This document shows positions 12,780-25,828 of a DNA stretch of 64,000 bases, in pieces. The DNA lies in contig NC_135022.1 of the NCBI RefSeq assembly GCF_051020955.1, forward strand, positions 10,521,966 through 10,585,965, read 5' to 3'. The notes under the pieces are model-generated. The model ran no database searches. It was given only the letters and a program-made list of their open reading frames with translations, and had not been told where the DNA came from. The first letter of the stretch is position 1. The number at the start of each line of letters is the position of its first letter. The DNA comes from Megalopta genalis (lineage: Eukaryota > Arthropoda > Insecta > Hymenoptera > Halictidae). The position numbers and the translations under genes were made by a program.

Positions 12780-13870
12780 TTAGACCCGTGATGAATACTG
12801 ACCGTATATGTAATTCAATGGGAGCGTCCAAACAACGATACAATACGATCATACATTTTCCCATGTTAAACGCTGTATCGTCGTGTGAAACGGTTCTTAC
12901 CATTAACTCGCGGGAAACTGTCTCGAAACTTCTGGATTACATTCTCGTCGCACAAGCGCATTGATTCGCGCGATCGATAAAATTGATCCGCGGTTCTTCC
13001 CTGTTCCCGTTTTTCTGTCACCAATAATATGGAAGAAAGTGGAGAAACGGGAGAAACCACGGCCGAACGAGGAGATGAGTCGTACAAGCTGTCCATGTTT
13101 GATCAATTAAATTAAAATCTGCCGGTCACGAGGAGTGTTTCTCTCCTAGCAGTCATTTCTCAGCGAAATGATCCGAGTTGATGGAAGGAACGTGTGACTT
13201 TTGTCAGCTATCGATGACCCTCGCCGGGATCAACCTGCGAACCTAAGCTCGTCGGTGCGGCTAATTTCGGCGTCGTTCGAAAGTGGATGGTCGGGAGAGG
13301 TCTCGGTAAGCCACTCCGGTCCCTAATTAAAGGGGTCATTCAAGGGGTTACCGGTGTCTGGCCCGTGAATGAGACATAGAATTAGCGTTTGACGCGGTTC
13401 AGGTCGCGGACGATTTAAAAACCAGCGGGCAGAAAGAGGTGGGGTGAAGAGGAATATACAGTTAAGAATTCGTCGCACGTGGAATGGCTATATCTAGCTG
13501 TTCCTGCCCTTATCTGATGCTCCATTTAAATAAGAATTCCTAATTACCATTGTCCGCTCGCATCCAGTCACGATTTACGATTTGCCGTGGATCGATGTAC
13601 ACGCGGAATGACAACGATCCGCCATAGAGAACATGGCGGCGGTGGCGTTTAAGGGCACCTGCTTCGCCGGTGTTCGCCGAAGACCTTTTTCTTTTTTTGC
13701 CTTCTATCGGATCTAACGGTACCGCGCGGGCATTAACACATTTTTCACGTGCGTGAAATCTGTAATTTCCAATATCCAATGTTGGCTAGTAATCGACCGT
13801 ACGATTCACGCGAGACAATCTAGAACGGTTCCTATCGACGAAAACTTTTCGGATGGTCGCTAAAAAAAGG
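12780..13870. other. GC-richer island, no gene recognised
   Basis: CpG-containing DNA between AT-rich flanks. Minus-strand frames of 67-79 codons are short and unrecognised. It could be regulatory or contain a small exon. Confidence 0.35.
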
Positions 13871-14124
13871 TCCACTCGGAGCTGGCTAATATTTATGAAA
13901 AATAACATGTCAAGTATCATTTCAAATAACAGATTCTTCAGAATTTAAAATAAAATAGTATTTCAAGTGAGAAACGAAATTTCGGTAAATACAATATTTT
14001 ATTTTGATAATATAGAATGGAAAATGAAATATGTTATTTGGATATTGTACGTATATTTGTGACGCAGAATTGTAGAAGTGTATTTGTACTTCGCTAAATA
14101 TTCCAAAGTTAAGGACAAATATTA

Positions 14125-14272
14125 TCAGTATATTTCAAATAATAATATTATTATTATAATATATATATATATATATATAACTATATATATAAATATAATA
14201 TATATTAATTATATTTATATTATTTATATTATATATATTATATTATATTATAATATATATATAAATAATAAT
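14125..14272. repeat. AT-only low-complexity tract (ATATAT/ATT)
   Basis: A (TA)n core near 14158-14180 inside a longer stretch of ATT and ATA words. Confidence 0.9.
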
Positions 14273-14639
14273 GTATTTCACAATGGATGCTGATACTTAG
14301 ACAATATTAACAATAAATAACATTTTATTCGCAAAAGTACAACTTTTCTAACAGATATAATATTTTATTTTCATTTTACCCATTTGTGGGTTCACTCTGG
14401 ACATTGCAATTGATCGGATCCTAATGATAGAAGTCATTATCGGTAGGCATCGTCGAAGATTTGAAGTTCGCTTGTATTTGTGCCGCATCATTTCGTAGAT
14501 GCATCATTATAGGAGTGATATTGTGTAACTAACTGATTTTGCAGTTGGTAATGTTGTTATTAAGCAATGATAAGATGTATTGTTTATTATATATATGTTA
14601 GGATAATATAATAGCCACGTTATCGTTAAACTATAAAGA

Positions 14640-14830
14640 CTTTCCAAAGTTTAAATAGAATTTCAAATAATTAATAGAAATTTAGAGACATGAAATACCA
14701 TTTATTTATTATATCAATTAATCACTTTCTTTACCACAACGTGAACAATTATTTTCAATGCATGCACTTATCTCTAAGACGTCAAATAAATCTTGAAATA
14801 TTATTTCATACAAACAAGAGTACTTTCACA
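14640..14830 (-). repeat. Dispersed repeat R, diverged copy
   Basis: On the plus strand it reads AATTTCAAATAATTAATAGA ... AAATAAATCTTGAAATATTA then TTTCATACAAACAAGAGTA. This is the reverse complement of the units at 38682 and 39147 and matches 42310 in the same orientation. No terminal repeats or coding sequence were seen. Confidence 0.7.
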
Positions 14831-15322
14831 TCGCGTATTCTCTGAAATCTGTTTAAATATTAGTTTTGTACAGTTCGAGCAAATATCTCGCGTCACTAAA
14901 CTGAATTGGATCAGTTAATATATCTATCCTTCATCAAACTCTACGCTTTTGTTTCAATTTCATTGATTTGTTGTCGCTATAAAAATTCTTCTATGTGTCC
15001 GCATGAACTACTGTAAAAAGATATTTGACTCTTATCTTTGGTTTCTCGAAATAACATGTACTGCCATAGCGGCTGTCGAGTCCCGCTGTGACAACTTAAT
15101 GATCGATGGGATTAATTACGATTTCGTGTGATTTATGAGGCTGGACCGAATGTGTACCTACGCGGTGTCCGGAAATTCGCTGTGAAAACTGTATTTACGA
15201 ACATTAATTACTGTGCAAATCGAATCGTTTTATTTGGCAACGATTAGAAAATTAATTGGACGCGAATTAAAAATGTAAACGATATTTATCTTAGTTGTGT
15301 ATAAACTAAATACAAATTATTT
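14831..15322. other. Non-coding DNA, nothing recognised
   Basis: No supported gene or repeat family. Confidence 0.5.
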
Positions 15323-15324
15323 TA

Positions 15325-15915
15325 TTGAGTTGGCAACTAAATAATCGCCGATTTCAGTTATAGATGTCTCTCGCTCTCCCATTTTTATGATATCCGTAAA
15401 TGTTATATTATAAAATTATTATTATTATTATTATGTTATTTTTTATTATCCGTGAATGTTAGCAACTGGACAAATTGAATGCAGCGGTCAAGGAAAAGCG
15501 ACCAGAATTGGTCGATCGTAAAGGTGTCATTTTCCAGCAGGACAATGCTAGGCCGCACGCATCTTTGTCCACTCGGCAAAAATTGATGGATATTGCTTGG
15601 GAATTGATGTTACACCCACCATATATATATATATATACCCGTTGCACCATCGTCATTACCACTTATTTCGATCCCTGGACAACTCCCTTCGTGGTAAAAC
15701 TTTGAATGACGATGACGCTGTAAAATCTCACTTAACTCAGTTTTTGGCCGAAAAGGATCAGACTTTCTACGAGCGTGGAATTTTCAAGTTGTCGGAGAGA
15801 TGGCAAAAGGTCATCGAACAAAATGGGAAATACATTACAGATCAAACTTCGTTCCAAGTAAAAAAAATTTTTTATTTCATCGAACAAATCGGCAATTACT
15901 TAGTTGCCAACCCAA
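15325..15915 (+). mobile_element. Mariner deletion derivative, catalytic end scrambled (591 bp)
   Basis: TA-flanked. Left terminus TTGAGTTGGCAACTAAATAA (slightly mutated), right terminus ...GTTGCCAACCCAA. It carries the shared 5'-region-to-mid-transposase junction, then a C-terminal transposase frame LDKLNAAVKEKRPELVDRKG and QQDNARPHASLSTRQK. Just after HPPY the expected SPDLAPSD-type segment is replaced by a (TA)n run and a frameshifted CCCGTTGCACCATCGTCATT. The frame then resumes as SLDNSLRGKTLNDDDAVKSH in another phase. First and third catalytic Asp are absent or out of frame. Inactive. Confidence 0.93.
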
Positions 15916-15917
15916 TA

Positions 15918-17499
15918 TCTATCTACTTCGTAATCCGTATGCAAAGTAAAGTGCATTTATATAAACTAATTTATATAAAAGATCTAAATTAATAAATTTA
16001 AATAAATTAAAATAATTATTATAAGATCTGTCCTGTTAACGTTACGTTAAAAGATTCAGTTCGTTTTCCTGGAAAGTAAAGTCTTCATTATACTTATACA
16101 ACAATTACGCACGTTTGTATCGTGTTGCATTATTTAAGTAACAAATACATAGAGATGTTTGATTAAATAATAGGTGTAAATTGCATGTTCAATCGTCCGA
16201 CTTTCGAAGCTATTTCGATTAGGATTTTTCCATCGGAGACGTGTGAACGAGACGTATGTTCTTTTACTTTCCTTTGTCTTGTATACATTTCATGCACAAG
16301 GTGGTGGACTCGATGTATGCGTCGATGATATCCCTATCATATTCCCGTAGATTTCACCGTCAATGATATCGTCACAATGACACTGTATAGCAGTTTCTAT
16401 GCACGTTTCCGCAGCATGCACTTATTAGCACGTATGACTCAAAATTCTGTTTCAATCGGTTCATTGAGTTATTTCAATTTTTGCAAAGTACACAAGGTAT
16501 GTTCGAATATGATTGCTAGTGATCTTTATCCTTTGCGATATATTTTTCAGAATTGACTAAACAATAACCAATCAAATCTGCACTCATTTTAACGTATATC
16601 ATTCTAGCTAATTATGAAGTATTGTTGTTACACTGTGGATTTTATGCACTTATGACAAAAATGGATGCATGCAATTTGCAACATTAACCCTCTGTCGTCA
16701 CGCTTCGCTTTTCAAAGAACTGTTACTCAAAATCTAGCAACACTATATTGACCCAAAAAATTTGGGAGTACTATTTGAACATTCTAAAACACCGTTTTTT
16801 CTTTATTAGTACTCGATATCTCACTTCCGAGTATGTATAGTGAATTAATTTCACTTTTTCTAAGAAAAGATGTGTGTCATTATTTTGTTGCAATAGCCAA
16901 TGAATACAAAAGGTAACAAACTGTGTATATTGTATGTTATAAAATGAATAAAATAACATTGATAGTAAATAATAATTATTATTATTTAATGTGTATATAT
17001 ATGACTGCTTAAAGATCTAAACAATCCTGTATTATATCACAATGCTTAAAATATTGCATGACAGATTTTCTTTCACCAATCTAGTAAGAATCGACATTAA
17101 ATATATTAAGTAAGCTGTTACACGTTTAGAATTCACTTTGATAATAGACGAATCCAATATTTTCACTGAAATGATTTAAATATGAAACAACGTTTCAAAA
17201 CTTGAAAATTCTTTATCAACAATTTTAATACATTGATTGTCATACAAATTCGGAACAGCTGATTTAACAATACGATAACAGACAAAACATGACTCATTGT
17301 AGCACAAGTGATACCGTAATATCCTTATCTTCTAGCAAAATTTGGCTTACTCCATAAATTATGACAGAAATAAATTTTCATATTTGATAACAAAAATTGT
17401 GCTTATTTAACAAACACACCTTCGTTATACCAGTACGAAGTTGTTGAGAAGGGAATGGAAAGGTTGTTTTTCTATATCATATGAAAATACGTATAGGCG
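15918..17499. other. AT-rich non-coding DNA
   Basis: No supported gene. A GTGGATTTTATGCACTTATG string at about 16636 resembles the family E terminus. Confidence 0.45.
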
Positions 17500-17920
17500 A
17501 TTTTCGTGGTAAAAAAAATTCTCTTGTCGATTTCTGACGAGTGGTTTTGGTTTTTTCGTCGCGAGCAGCGACGCACGGGCCCGTTCCTCTTCCCGAAGCT
17601 TTGTAGTCCGTTCTTGTGCACGGCAGAACTGCCTCGAACGCGGCTAATGGGCCGAACTCACGTCGCGGCTCGCTTAACGATCAAGTTCGATTTCTCTTGG
17701 CATCGTGACTACCGCGCGTGCACACGCACGGTGAAAATCGTACGGGGTGCCGACGAAAATTATTGCCGCTTAGGTTCATGCGTGGACAGACCACCTTCCA
17801 CGGCTAGGGACACTTGAATCACACAGTCGCACGGGAACCGTCGATCCCGGTTCGATTTAGTCTTCCGACTGCGTTCGGCTACCGTGGGACATGGAAGAAT
17901 GATCGGCATCGGAACTACTG
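17500..17920. other. GC-rich island with a 103-codon frame, unrecognised
   Basis: Sharp GC-rich block (CGCGAGCAGCGACGCACGGG near 17560). The plus-strand frame 17506-17817 is open but matches nothing I know, and other frames are open too. Possibly a promoter or first exon. Confidence 0.35.
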
Positions 17921-17989
17921 TTTCCTTATCAAACCGCTACTATTGTTAGGTTGTTGAAGTTCTTTCATTTAATCTGATAAAAGGTTGGT

Positions 17990-18560
17990 CACAATGATAT
18001 TTCATAGTTTGCAGAAATATAAGGTCAGTGTCAAGGTATTGTTTAACGAAAGATGGATATAATTTTATTAATCTAACGTTAGATGACTGCATTTCATTTT
18101 TATTTAGTGTTGATAGTAATTGTGACAGGTTATTGGAACTTGTTTTGTTATTCAATTTGTTAAACAGATGATATTTCATGGTTTATATAATATAGTCAGT
18201 CGAGATACAGTTTCTGTTTATCAAGAAATGAGTACGATTTTATCAAGCTAATATTAATATTAATAATATTAATATAAGAATATTAGTAATATTAATATAA
18301 GAATATTAGTAATATTAATATAAGAATATTAATAATATTAATATAAGAATATTAATAATATTAATATAAGAATATTAAGAGTATTAATAATATTAATATA
18401 AGAATATTAAGAATATTAATAATATTAATAATATTAATAACATGTTACTGTAATTAATAATATTAGTATTAATGTAGTATTGGTAATCATTTTAATTTAG
18501 CACTGACAAAAAGTTATATTTCATGGTTTTTATACTATAAAGTCTATTATGGTTTAAATT
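17990..18560. repeat. Decayed tandem repeat with embedded 23-bp array
   Basis: Three related units start near 17996, 18169 and 18511 with (GA)TATTTCATRGTTT followed by ...TA.R.TCAGT or AAGTCT. They are strongly diverged. The AATATTAATATA array at 18249-18440 sits inside the second. Confidence 0.55.
18249..18440. repeat. 23-bp AT-rich minisatellite
   Basis: Repeats of AGAATATTARTAATATTAAT plus ATA (23 bp), at least five copies. The last ones are irregular. Confidence 0.85.
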
Positions 18561-19605
18561 ATTTATCAAAAAATTAAAATAACTTGATTTAGATAACACG
18601 AAATAAAAGAACATCTAATTTCAAATCCGTAACTATTAATTATCGTTTTAGTAGTCATTTATAGTGGTATCAAATTACACATTCGAATACGTATTTCATT
18701 TCCTACTCGACATATTTGTATTTATTCCATCAAATATGAAAAATTCGCATTACTTTCCTGTTTATAAAGTACAATTATTTGTGATTACAAAAACTCATTC
18801 TGACAAGAATAACATTTTCATTGCATTTACTTCTTCTGATATAGTAAACTTTTAAGTGAAAATGTTTCTTTTGATTTCTGGAAGAAAGTAAACATTTTTT
18901 CAGGCCACACTGGTATAGCTACTATAAAATGATGTATATAATTTATATTTCTTCCAAATAGTGTTTTAACAGTTTATTGAAGTTTAGTACGCTGCACTTT
19001 CATCCAAGATAATGCTGCGTAAGCAAACGCTGTCACAAATTGCTTGCTTTTTAACGTTCGTAAGGAATGTAATTTTATCGTTGCTTTATTCTATATCCGC
19101 ATGTTCATTATATTACGGAGTAATAGTCGCTGGATGTTTTATGCACCGATTCGAACGATCCATGCATTCATGATTTACTCTGATCTACGATCTTCAAAAA
19201 CGACCATGTAGTACACTGCAGTATGTACTTTCACTGCAGCTAAAATAGATCGCGTAATTCGGGTTGCATGTCTGCAGGCGCATTTGCAAGTTTTTCGAAA
19301 GTCTCGCATTATTCATCTTCTGCTGCACATCGGGGGAAGAATAATTAATACAAGTTCGCTTGCTAACAGTACATACGATACCAATAATTTAAATATCTCA
19401 ACGCTCAAACGATGAGCTATCATTTTCACACGATCTAAAAGGAATTAATGCATTCAAATTGTAATATCAGTTCTACATCCTTTTCCCATTCATTAAAAAT
19501 GTTGAAAAACGAAATTCTGTAAAACTTATACTCAGTTTATTTGTATAGATTAATACAAATTAATCTAATTACATTGTATTTAAAAACTGATCAGAATACA
19601 AGAAA
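18561..19605. other. AT-rich non-coding DNA
   Basis: Nothing recognised. Confidence 0.5.
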
Positions 19606-20346
19606 ATCGAAATATATTCGTCAATTCTGTAAATTGCAGATCATTGAAAACGATTTTTACTCGCTTCAATTGTAATCGAATCCTAGGAAATTTTGACGTT
19701 AAAATATTATAATTTCAAATTATAGATCCCGGTTTCGTTAAACTATAATCGAAATATATTCGTCAATTCTGTAAATTGCAGATCATTGAAAACAATTTTT
19801 ACTCGCTTCAATTGTAATCGAATCCTAGGAAATTTTGACGTTAAAATATTATAATTTCAAATTATAGATCCCGGTTTCGTTGAACTATAATCGAAATATA
19901 TTCGTCAATTCTGTAAATTGCAGATCATTTAAAACGATTTTTACTCGCTCCAATTGTAATCGAATCCTAGGAAATTTTGACGTTAAAATATTATAATTTC
20001 AAATTATAGATCCCGGTTTCGTTGAACTATAATCGAAATATATTCGTCAATTCTGTAAATTGCAGATCATTGAAAACAATTTTTACTCGCTTCAATTGTA
20101 ATCGAATCCTAGGAAATTTTGACGTTAAAATATTATAATTTCAAATTATAGATCCCGGTTTCGTTAAACTATAATCGAAATATATTCGTCAATTCTGTAA
20201 ATTGCAGATCATTGAAAACAACTTTTACTCGCTCCAATTGTAATCGAATCCTAGGAAATTTTGACGTTAAAATATTATAATCTCAAATTATAGATCCCGG
20301 TTTCTTTAAACTATAATCGAAATATATTCGTCAATTCTGTAAATTG
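19606..20346. repeat. 142-bp satellite-like tandem array, 5.2 copies
   Basis: Unit starts ATCGAAATATATTCGTCAAT, passes AATCGAATCCTAGGAAATTT and ends with CCCGGTTTCGTTRAACTATA. Starts fall at 19606, 19748, 19890, 20032, 20174 and 20316, an exact 142-bp period with no indels. Copies differ at only a few bases. The array ends abruptly within TCTGTAAATTG of the sixth copy. No coding frame, no spacers. Confidence 0.96.
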
Positions 20347-21634
20347 TCATTGCAAGCTCGATTGCAATTAAATTTTGATTTATTCTCATTCGCACTTTGT
20401 GCGTTAAATAATTTATATAATTCGTCTGAATTAAACGTTAGATGAGTTCGGCTTAGGATAGGTTTAGACCGCTGGATGCATGGCCGGACTAGTGCGAAAG
20501 TTTGTCGTTATTAGTATAATCTCGGTGCTAGAATCAATGTTGCTATACTATTCCACGTTTAGCATTATTACTATAATCTCTACAATAACTGTACTCTCGG
20601 TACTGTTACCACTAGTCCAGTATTTCCGCCGCATCTATTGCCATGATTATCGAGTCTGCTATTCGAATAATCCACAAAATCAAACATCGCCCATCGACAC
20701 CTTGTTATCGCACCGTTTGCGATCATAATTCGAAAGCAATCATCCGGCGATCCGTTCGCGAAACAGCTGAATAAATTCGCTGCGCTGGAAAAGCCGCGAT
20801 AACAACACGTCCATATGTGGAATCTAGTTACCTGTTCATTCGGTTGCAGAACCATGAAGATAAGCTACGATACTGTTCATAAACTTTGCGAGGAATATCG
20901 AATATGATCGAGTGTATCGGCACAGAATACTTCAAAATTGTTTAATCTTTAATATTTTCTTCAAAAATTTAGAAAAATGAATTCTCACAGGTATATGCAA
21001 GTTTGCAAGCGATATCAAAACGATTCAATTATTATTTATGGAATATTTTCTTCGAAAGAACCTATAAAACTGATCAAATAAAAGCTGCATCATTTTTTAT
21101 ATTTGAGAGCAAGACTTTCGAATGGAATTCTGCTGAAGTAACTAAAAGGAATAAGAATTTGATACAGGGTGTCCCAGGTATTAATGTTCAAACTTTGTTA
21201 ATGTATTCTATGGCACAAAGTAAGAAAAAAATGTTATGTAAACATAGGTCATATAGAGCTTTATTAAGAAGTTATAACAAAAATTCAGAATAGGAATAGT
21301 AATTGCATTAGAATAGTGAAGCATTGGCTTGAATAGATCAGCACATGCCGTGTGTATTTATGTAAGCTGTGTTTATTAATACATTTCGAAATGTATTAAT
21401 TAACCGTTGTTGACATATATGTTGTTTATTGTTTTCGTGAATCTTGATATTCTGTGATATTCTACTATTTTTAGATATTTTATTCGTAAGTTTATTTATC
21501 TTAATGTGGTCGCATTATCTGCGAGGTCATTAGTTTACAATTAATTGATACATGAAGGCTTATATTGTAGATTATAATTAATACTTATATTGTTGTTTAC
21601 TGTTCTTAGCTAAAAATTTCACTTGTAACTGCAA

Positions 21635-21670
<36 letters not shown>

Positions 21671-22639
21671 TGGAAGTTTATGCACTATTATTATTTTAAA
21701 TTGAACTAATCGCGTGGCAAATACGAAACAAACTATGCATAAGCATTTCGCTTGTGCCTAAAGCAGATGACATTTTCCTTGGAAAAACTGACATTAATAA
21801 TTAGTTTGTGATTTCAGTGTCAACAATTTTCCAGCTGTCGAAAGACTGTTCACAATAGATAACCGTAGAGAACATAAGAATGTCAGAGAAAAATGAAAGA
21901 AGATGAAAGATAGGTATTGAAAAATTAAGTAGCTATTTATTATTGAAAAAGTCGTGTGCAGTCAAGGAAAAGTGAAGATACTGAGTTCACAAATTTTGTT
22001 GAAAGTTTAAACCCTTTGCAGACGAAGATTTTCTAAAGTTCTAAGAATATTTTCCTCAGAAAACTAGATTACCCATCAGAGGCCCAAATAATAAGGAAAT
22101 GAACAATCTATTTTCATGTTTTATAATGTACACGATTAAATTATATGCTTTTGAAATAAGATGTTCAGTTTAGATATCATGAATATATCGACATTTGTCC
22201 TTATAGGGTTAAAAATCTTTCTGACAAAAATTTAACTAGCTATTTGCTCAGCACCATTTACGTAAAGAATCAGCCTAAAATCCTAATTCTTTTACATTTC
22301 TTTAGGCTTCCAATATTGGAAAATCGATCGTCTGAAAACGTCGTCATTTTTCCAATTTCCGACCTTTTTCATTCGTTCTAGTACTTGCTATAGCCAAACT
22401 CGTACTAATTAAGAATCTTACATGGCTCTTTACTTCAATTTGATTGTGTTTCAAAGTAGTCAATGCCACCAATTTGTCATTTTTCGAACGGAAACACTTT
22501 TCAAACAGTGCTTGAAATACGAATAAACGAACCCTGTAATTCGACTGCAGCAAGTGTTACAGTTTGCTCACAAAAAAGATCTCAAAAACATTAGGAATAC
22601 CCCTACGAAACCCATCAAATTTACTTATTCGATTTCGCG
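20347..22639. other. AT-rich non-coding DNA
   Basis: No supported gene. It contains an unpaired ACAGGGTGTCCCAG end-like string at about 21166 and an (AC)n at 21640-21668. Confidence 0.45.
21640..21668. repeat. (AC)n microsatellite
   Basis: About 14 uninterrupted CA dinucleotides. Confidence 0.93.
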
Positions 22640-23300
22640 AACTAAGGGGAACGGGCTTGAATTGAGAATTTCAGATTCCGGATGTGACACCGCGCGCCAC
22701 AGGATGACAATGAAAAAGTGGCAAACGATGGTAGGTTAGCGAATAGTTCGCTGGAAGTCAAGAAGCGAGCCATTCGGTTCGCATTCGTCTTTTTGTTTCC
22801 CTCGTCAAATCGTTCTATTGTGCTTGCGAACCGGTAGACGCGGCGAGAGAGCGGCGCGGTGTGGGCCTGGGATGGTGGAAGTACCAAGCCGAGGTTCGAG
22901 CCGAGCGTGCTATGTTCTCTCGTGTTCCTCGTGCTCCTCGTGCTGGTGGGACCTTGTTTCATGACCCACATAAAGCAAGGCCGTTAACACTACTCACGGC
23001 TCGCGAACGTATGGGTGCGGGCCCCTACGAGCTACTCGCCGCTCTATGGGACCCCACGTGCCCATTTCCCCTCTCCTCGATCGACAGGGGGCTCGACGTG
23101 CCCCTCCAGACACACGCTACCTGCATATACCTGCATGTACCTGCGCCGTACACCATCGTACGCACACGTGCACAACCGCCGGAGATGAAGATTCCTCTTG
23201 TCATTGTTAAGAGCCGAAGATCCATCAAAAAGCCGACTCCAAAAATATACGCGCAGTGGGCCAAAAAGGTGTATCGGCACACTTCGTCCTTCTGTTAGAA
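22640..23300. other. GC-rich island with an unrecognised 145-codon frame
   Basis: GC-rich, CpG-containing. The plus-strand frame 22861-23298 is open for 145 codons, but three other frames on both strands are open across parts of it and the product is not recognised. More likely promoter or UTR sequence than a gene. Confidence 0.35.
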
Positions 23301-23372
23301 TGTCGACTCTGCTATAAGTGGCATCGAGTTGCGAATTTAATTTAAAAAAAAAGCTGTTTTATTACCGTTTTA

Positions 23373-23600
23373 CTGTATTATTTATTATTATTGTATTATT
23401 TATTATTACTGCATTATTTATTATTACTGTATTATTTATTATTACTGTATTATTTATTATTACTGTATTATTTATTATTACCGTATTATTTATTATTACT
23501 GTATTATCTATTATTACTGTATTATTTATTATTACCGTATTATTTATTATTACTGTATTATTTATTATTACCGTATTATTTATTATTACTGTATTATGTG
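23373..23600. repeat. 18-bp minisatellite (TGTATTATTTATTATTAC)
   Basis: About 12.5 copies with occasional T-to-C changes. Because 18 is a multiple of three, long meaningless frames (repeating FIITVL and YYLLLL) run through it. Confidence 0.95.
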
Positions 23601-24628
23601 CAAAAACTCTAAAAAAAATAAAACCTTTAACAAAATTCTGTAAAACTGATCAAATCTTTAATACTTAATCAGTCGTTTATTACCTACAAGATCTATATTT
23701 ACGAGTTTCATTGATGATTCCTACGATTTTAAGCAAAGAGTCAGTTTAGCCCACTCAATTACAGAAAAATGAATGTTCAAATGTACTTTACAACAAATAT
23801 TGACAAATCTTATTAATCTTTTATTTCCTACTTGTATCCAAAGAAAATAATAATAAACTTAATAATAAACTTTCCAAAATATAAATGTGTTAAAATATTT
23901 CCAATTTCAGAAATCGTAATACATTATTTCATAATTCTTAATTTACCATTTTCCACCGTCTTTTACACGTGATTTTGTCTATAATTCAAGCATCAATTCA
24001 CGTGTGTCTTTTGTATAGCAAAAGAAAATAGCAAAATTATTGTTTAAATTGTTTAGATAATCGATTTTTATACACTTTTATTATAGCAATCCTTCCCTAT
24101 CCTACGATCTAGTATGATCCTAAAATGTATTGAAAGATCTCTCATGACAAAGCTAACTAATTAAATAAATAAATAAAATAATCAAATGAATGTTTAATAA
24201 CTAAATAATTAAATTTTCTTAATATGCACATTCTTCAATAATTTCCAACCGTGCATACATTACGAGCGCATAAAGATCAGCAGCCCGGTAACGATCCAAC
24301 AATTGCGAACGAAAATAAGTGGAACAAAGTATCGAAGAGCCGAGGTTTCGCCCGAACCGCCGACAATTCGAAATTTATGGATCACGACGGTCAGTTCGAG
24401 GAACACTACACTAATTAATCGTCGCCGGAGGAAAGCCGAGGATCGCCGTTGAATTGTCCTGGAAGTAGAATTGTGATGGAAGACAGATAGAAAGCTGCGG
24501 AAGGGAGACGCTGTTTCACGTCGCGTTCAAACGTCCGAATCTCTCGAAAAGAAGAGAACCTGCCGTGTCTTCGGTATCGACGTGAATCGTGGAAACCGAC
24601 GTCCACCCCCGAAGCGCATCAGACAATC
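23601..24628. other. AT-rich DNA, then GC-richer block 24.28-24.62 kb
   Basis: No gene recognised. The right 340 bp is CpG-containing. Confidence 0.45.
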
Positions 24629-24766
24629 GAGCCGTTTATTTTGAAAGTGGCATAAGTCACTTCTTTTTTTTTAAAATGAAAAGATACCGTTCGATTGTAA
24701 TTAGCGTTACCATTACCTCGATTTTTTTGAAAAAGTGACTTACGCCAGTTTCAAAATAAACGGCTC
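24629..24766. mobile_element. Family B MITE, short form (138 bp)
   Basis: Left end GAGCCGTTTATTTTGAAAG followed by TGGCATAAGTCACTT. The right end is its inverse, ...AAAATAAACGGCTC, giving inverted repeats of about 34 bp. The centre differs from the 240-bp version at 38906. Confidence 0.92.
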
Positions 24767-24779
24767 AATCGATACTTTC

Positions 24780-24943
24780 TCACAGGTTGCTGCTGGGATT
24801 TCTTATCCGTTTCTCTGGAGCTGTCGGAAAAGAAGATGCGTTCTTTTTTTCGGGAGCCCGCGGGGGTGGCGTCGAAGAGGAAATTAGTATTACGTTGGTA
24901 AGCAAACGAAGCGTCGAGGAATACGTAAACCGAAAGTTAAGCG

Positions 24944-24974
<31 letters not shown>

Positions 24975-25420
24975 AGAAAAGTCGCGGTCCTGATTCTTGT
25001 TCGTGCACTTATGTGGCACTTAGAGGATGTGTGCGCTGAATGTGCATCCGCGTACGGATGTGTGCGTACCTGGACAAGTTAGTAGGTCAGGCAGACGTGA
25101 GTCAAGCGGCCGGTGCGCGAGCGCGCGCACACACGCGCGCGCGGCCATACACGCCGGGCACATTATCATACCCGTGGAGAACTGTGACTCCAAACGAGGC
25201 TCCATCAGGTACCTTGATCTTGACTCGACGCAAGGTCCATTTCGCTGTCGTCGCGCATTCAATATGGCATTGCTCCTATTCGGTTTCGCATTGTTCGCAT
25301 CGGTGCCACGAAACGGGAGCTTCGCGTAATAAGCCGTAAATGGGAAAAGTCGTCGGTGCCGCGGTGTGCTCTTTGATGCTGCGGCGGAAAGAGTATTGTG
25401 CACGAAAGTACACGCTTGAT
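24780..25420. other. GC-rich island with (GA)n and (CG/CA)n runs
   Basis: Contains (GA)n at 24950-24973 and a GCGCGCGCACACACGCGCGC run near 25120. Overlapping open frames on both strands have no recognised product. Confidence 0.4.
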
Positions 25421-25493
25421 CAGCTATTACCTATCGGGGCTGATCTTCTTTAAGCATATCAAATCTCTCGCGAGGTTGATTGCTTCTGCGCAA

Positions 25494-25582
25494 TATATAT
25501 ATATTAAAATTAATTAAAATAAATATATATTAAATAAATATATATATTAATATTAATTAAAATAAATAATAAAAATATAAAT

Positions 25583-25630
<48 letters not shown>

Positions 25631-25631
25631 A

Positions 25632-25710
<79 letters not shown>
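25494..25710. repeat. (TA)n-rich tract with hairpin potential
   Basis: Three long TA runs separated by AATTTATATTTATATTT. The whole is nearly self-complementary. Confidence 0.93.
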
Positions 25711-25711
<1 letters not shown>

Positions 25712-25828
25712 CGTATACGATGCGAATTTACGAAAGGATCAAATTTGAATGAATTTTTATAAAAATAATCTTTGCACTGCGAAGCGAGGACAATATATAC
25801 GATTGATTGTACGGAGACGTCGGTTATC

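Noticed and set aside
13485..13510. miR-9-like string TATCTAGCTGT
   Set aside because: The seed TCTTTGG is absent and no hairpin is evident.
19606..20346. CRISPR-like array
   Set aside because: Units are contiguous 142-bp copies with no spacers, in an animal genome.
21166..21180. CAGGGTGTCCCAG transposon end
   Set aside because: No partner terminus found. Similar unpaired strings at 30690 and 42172 were also left out as elements.
22861..23298. Plus-strand 145-codon frame
   Set aside because: In a GC-rich island where several frames are open. No domain or splice support.
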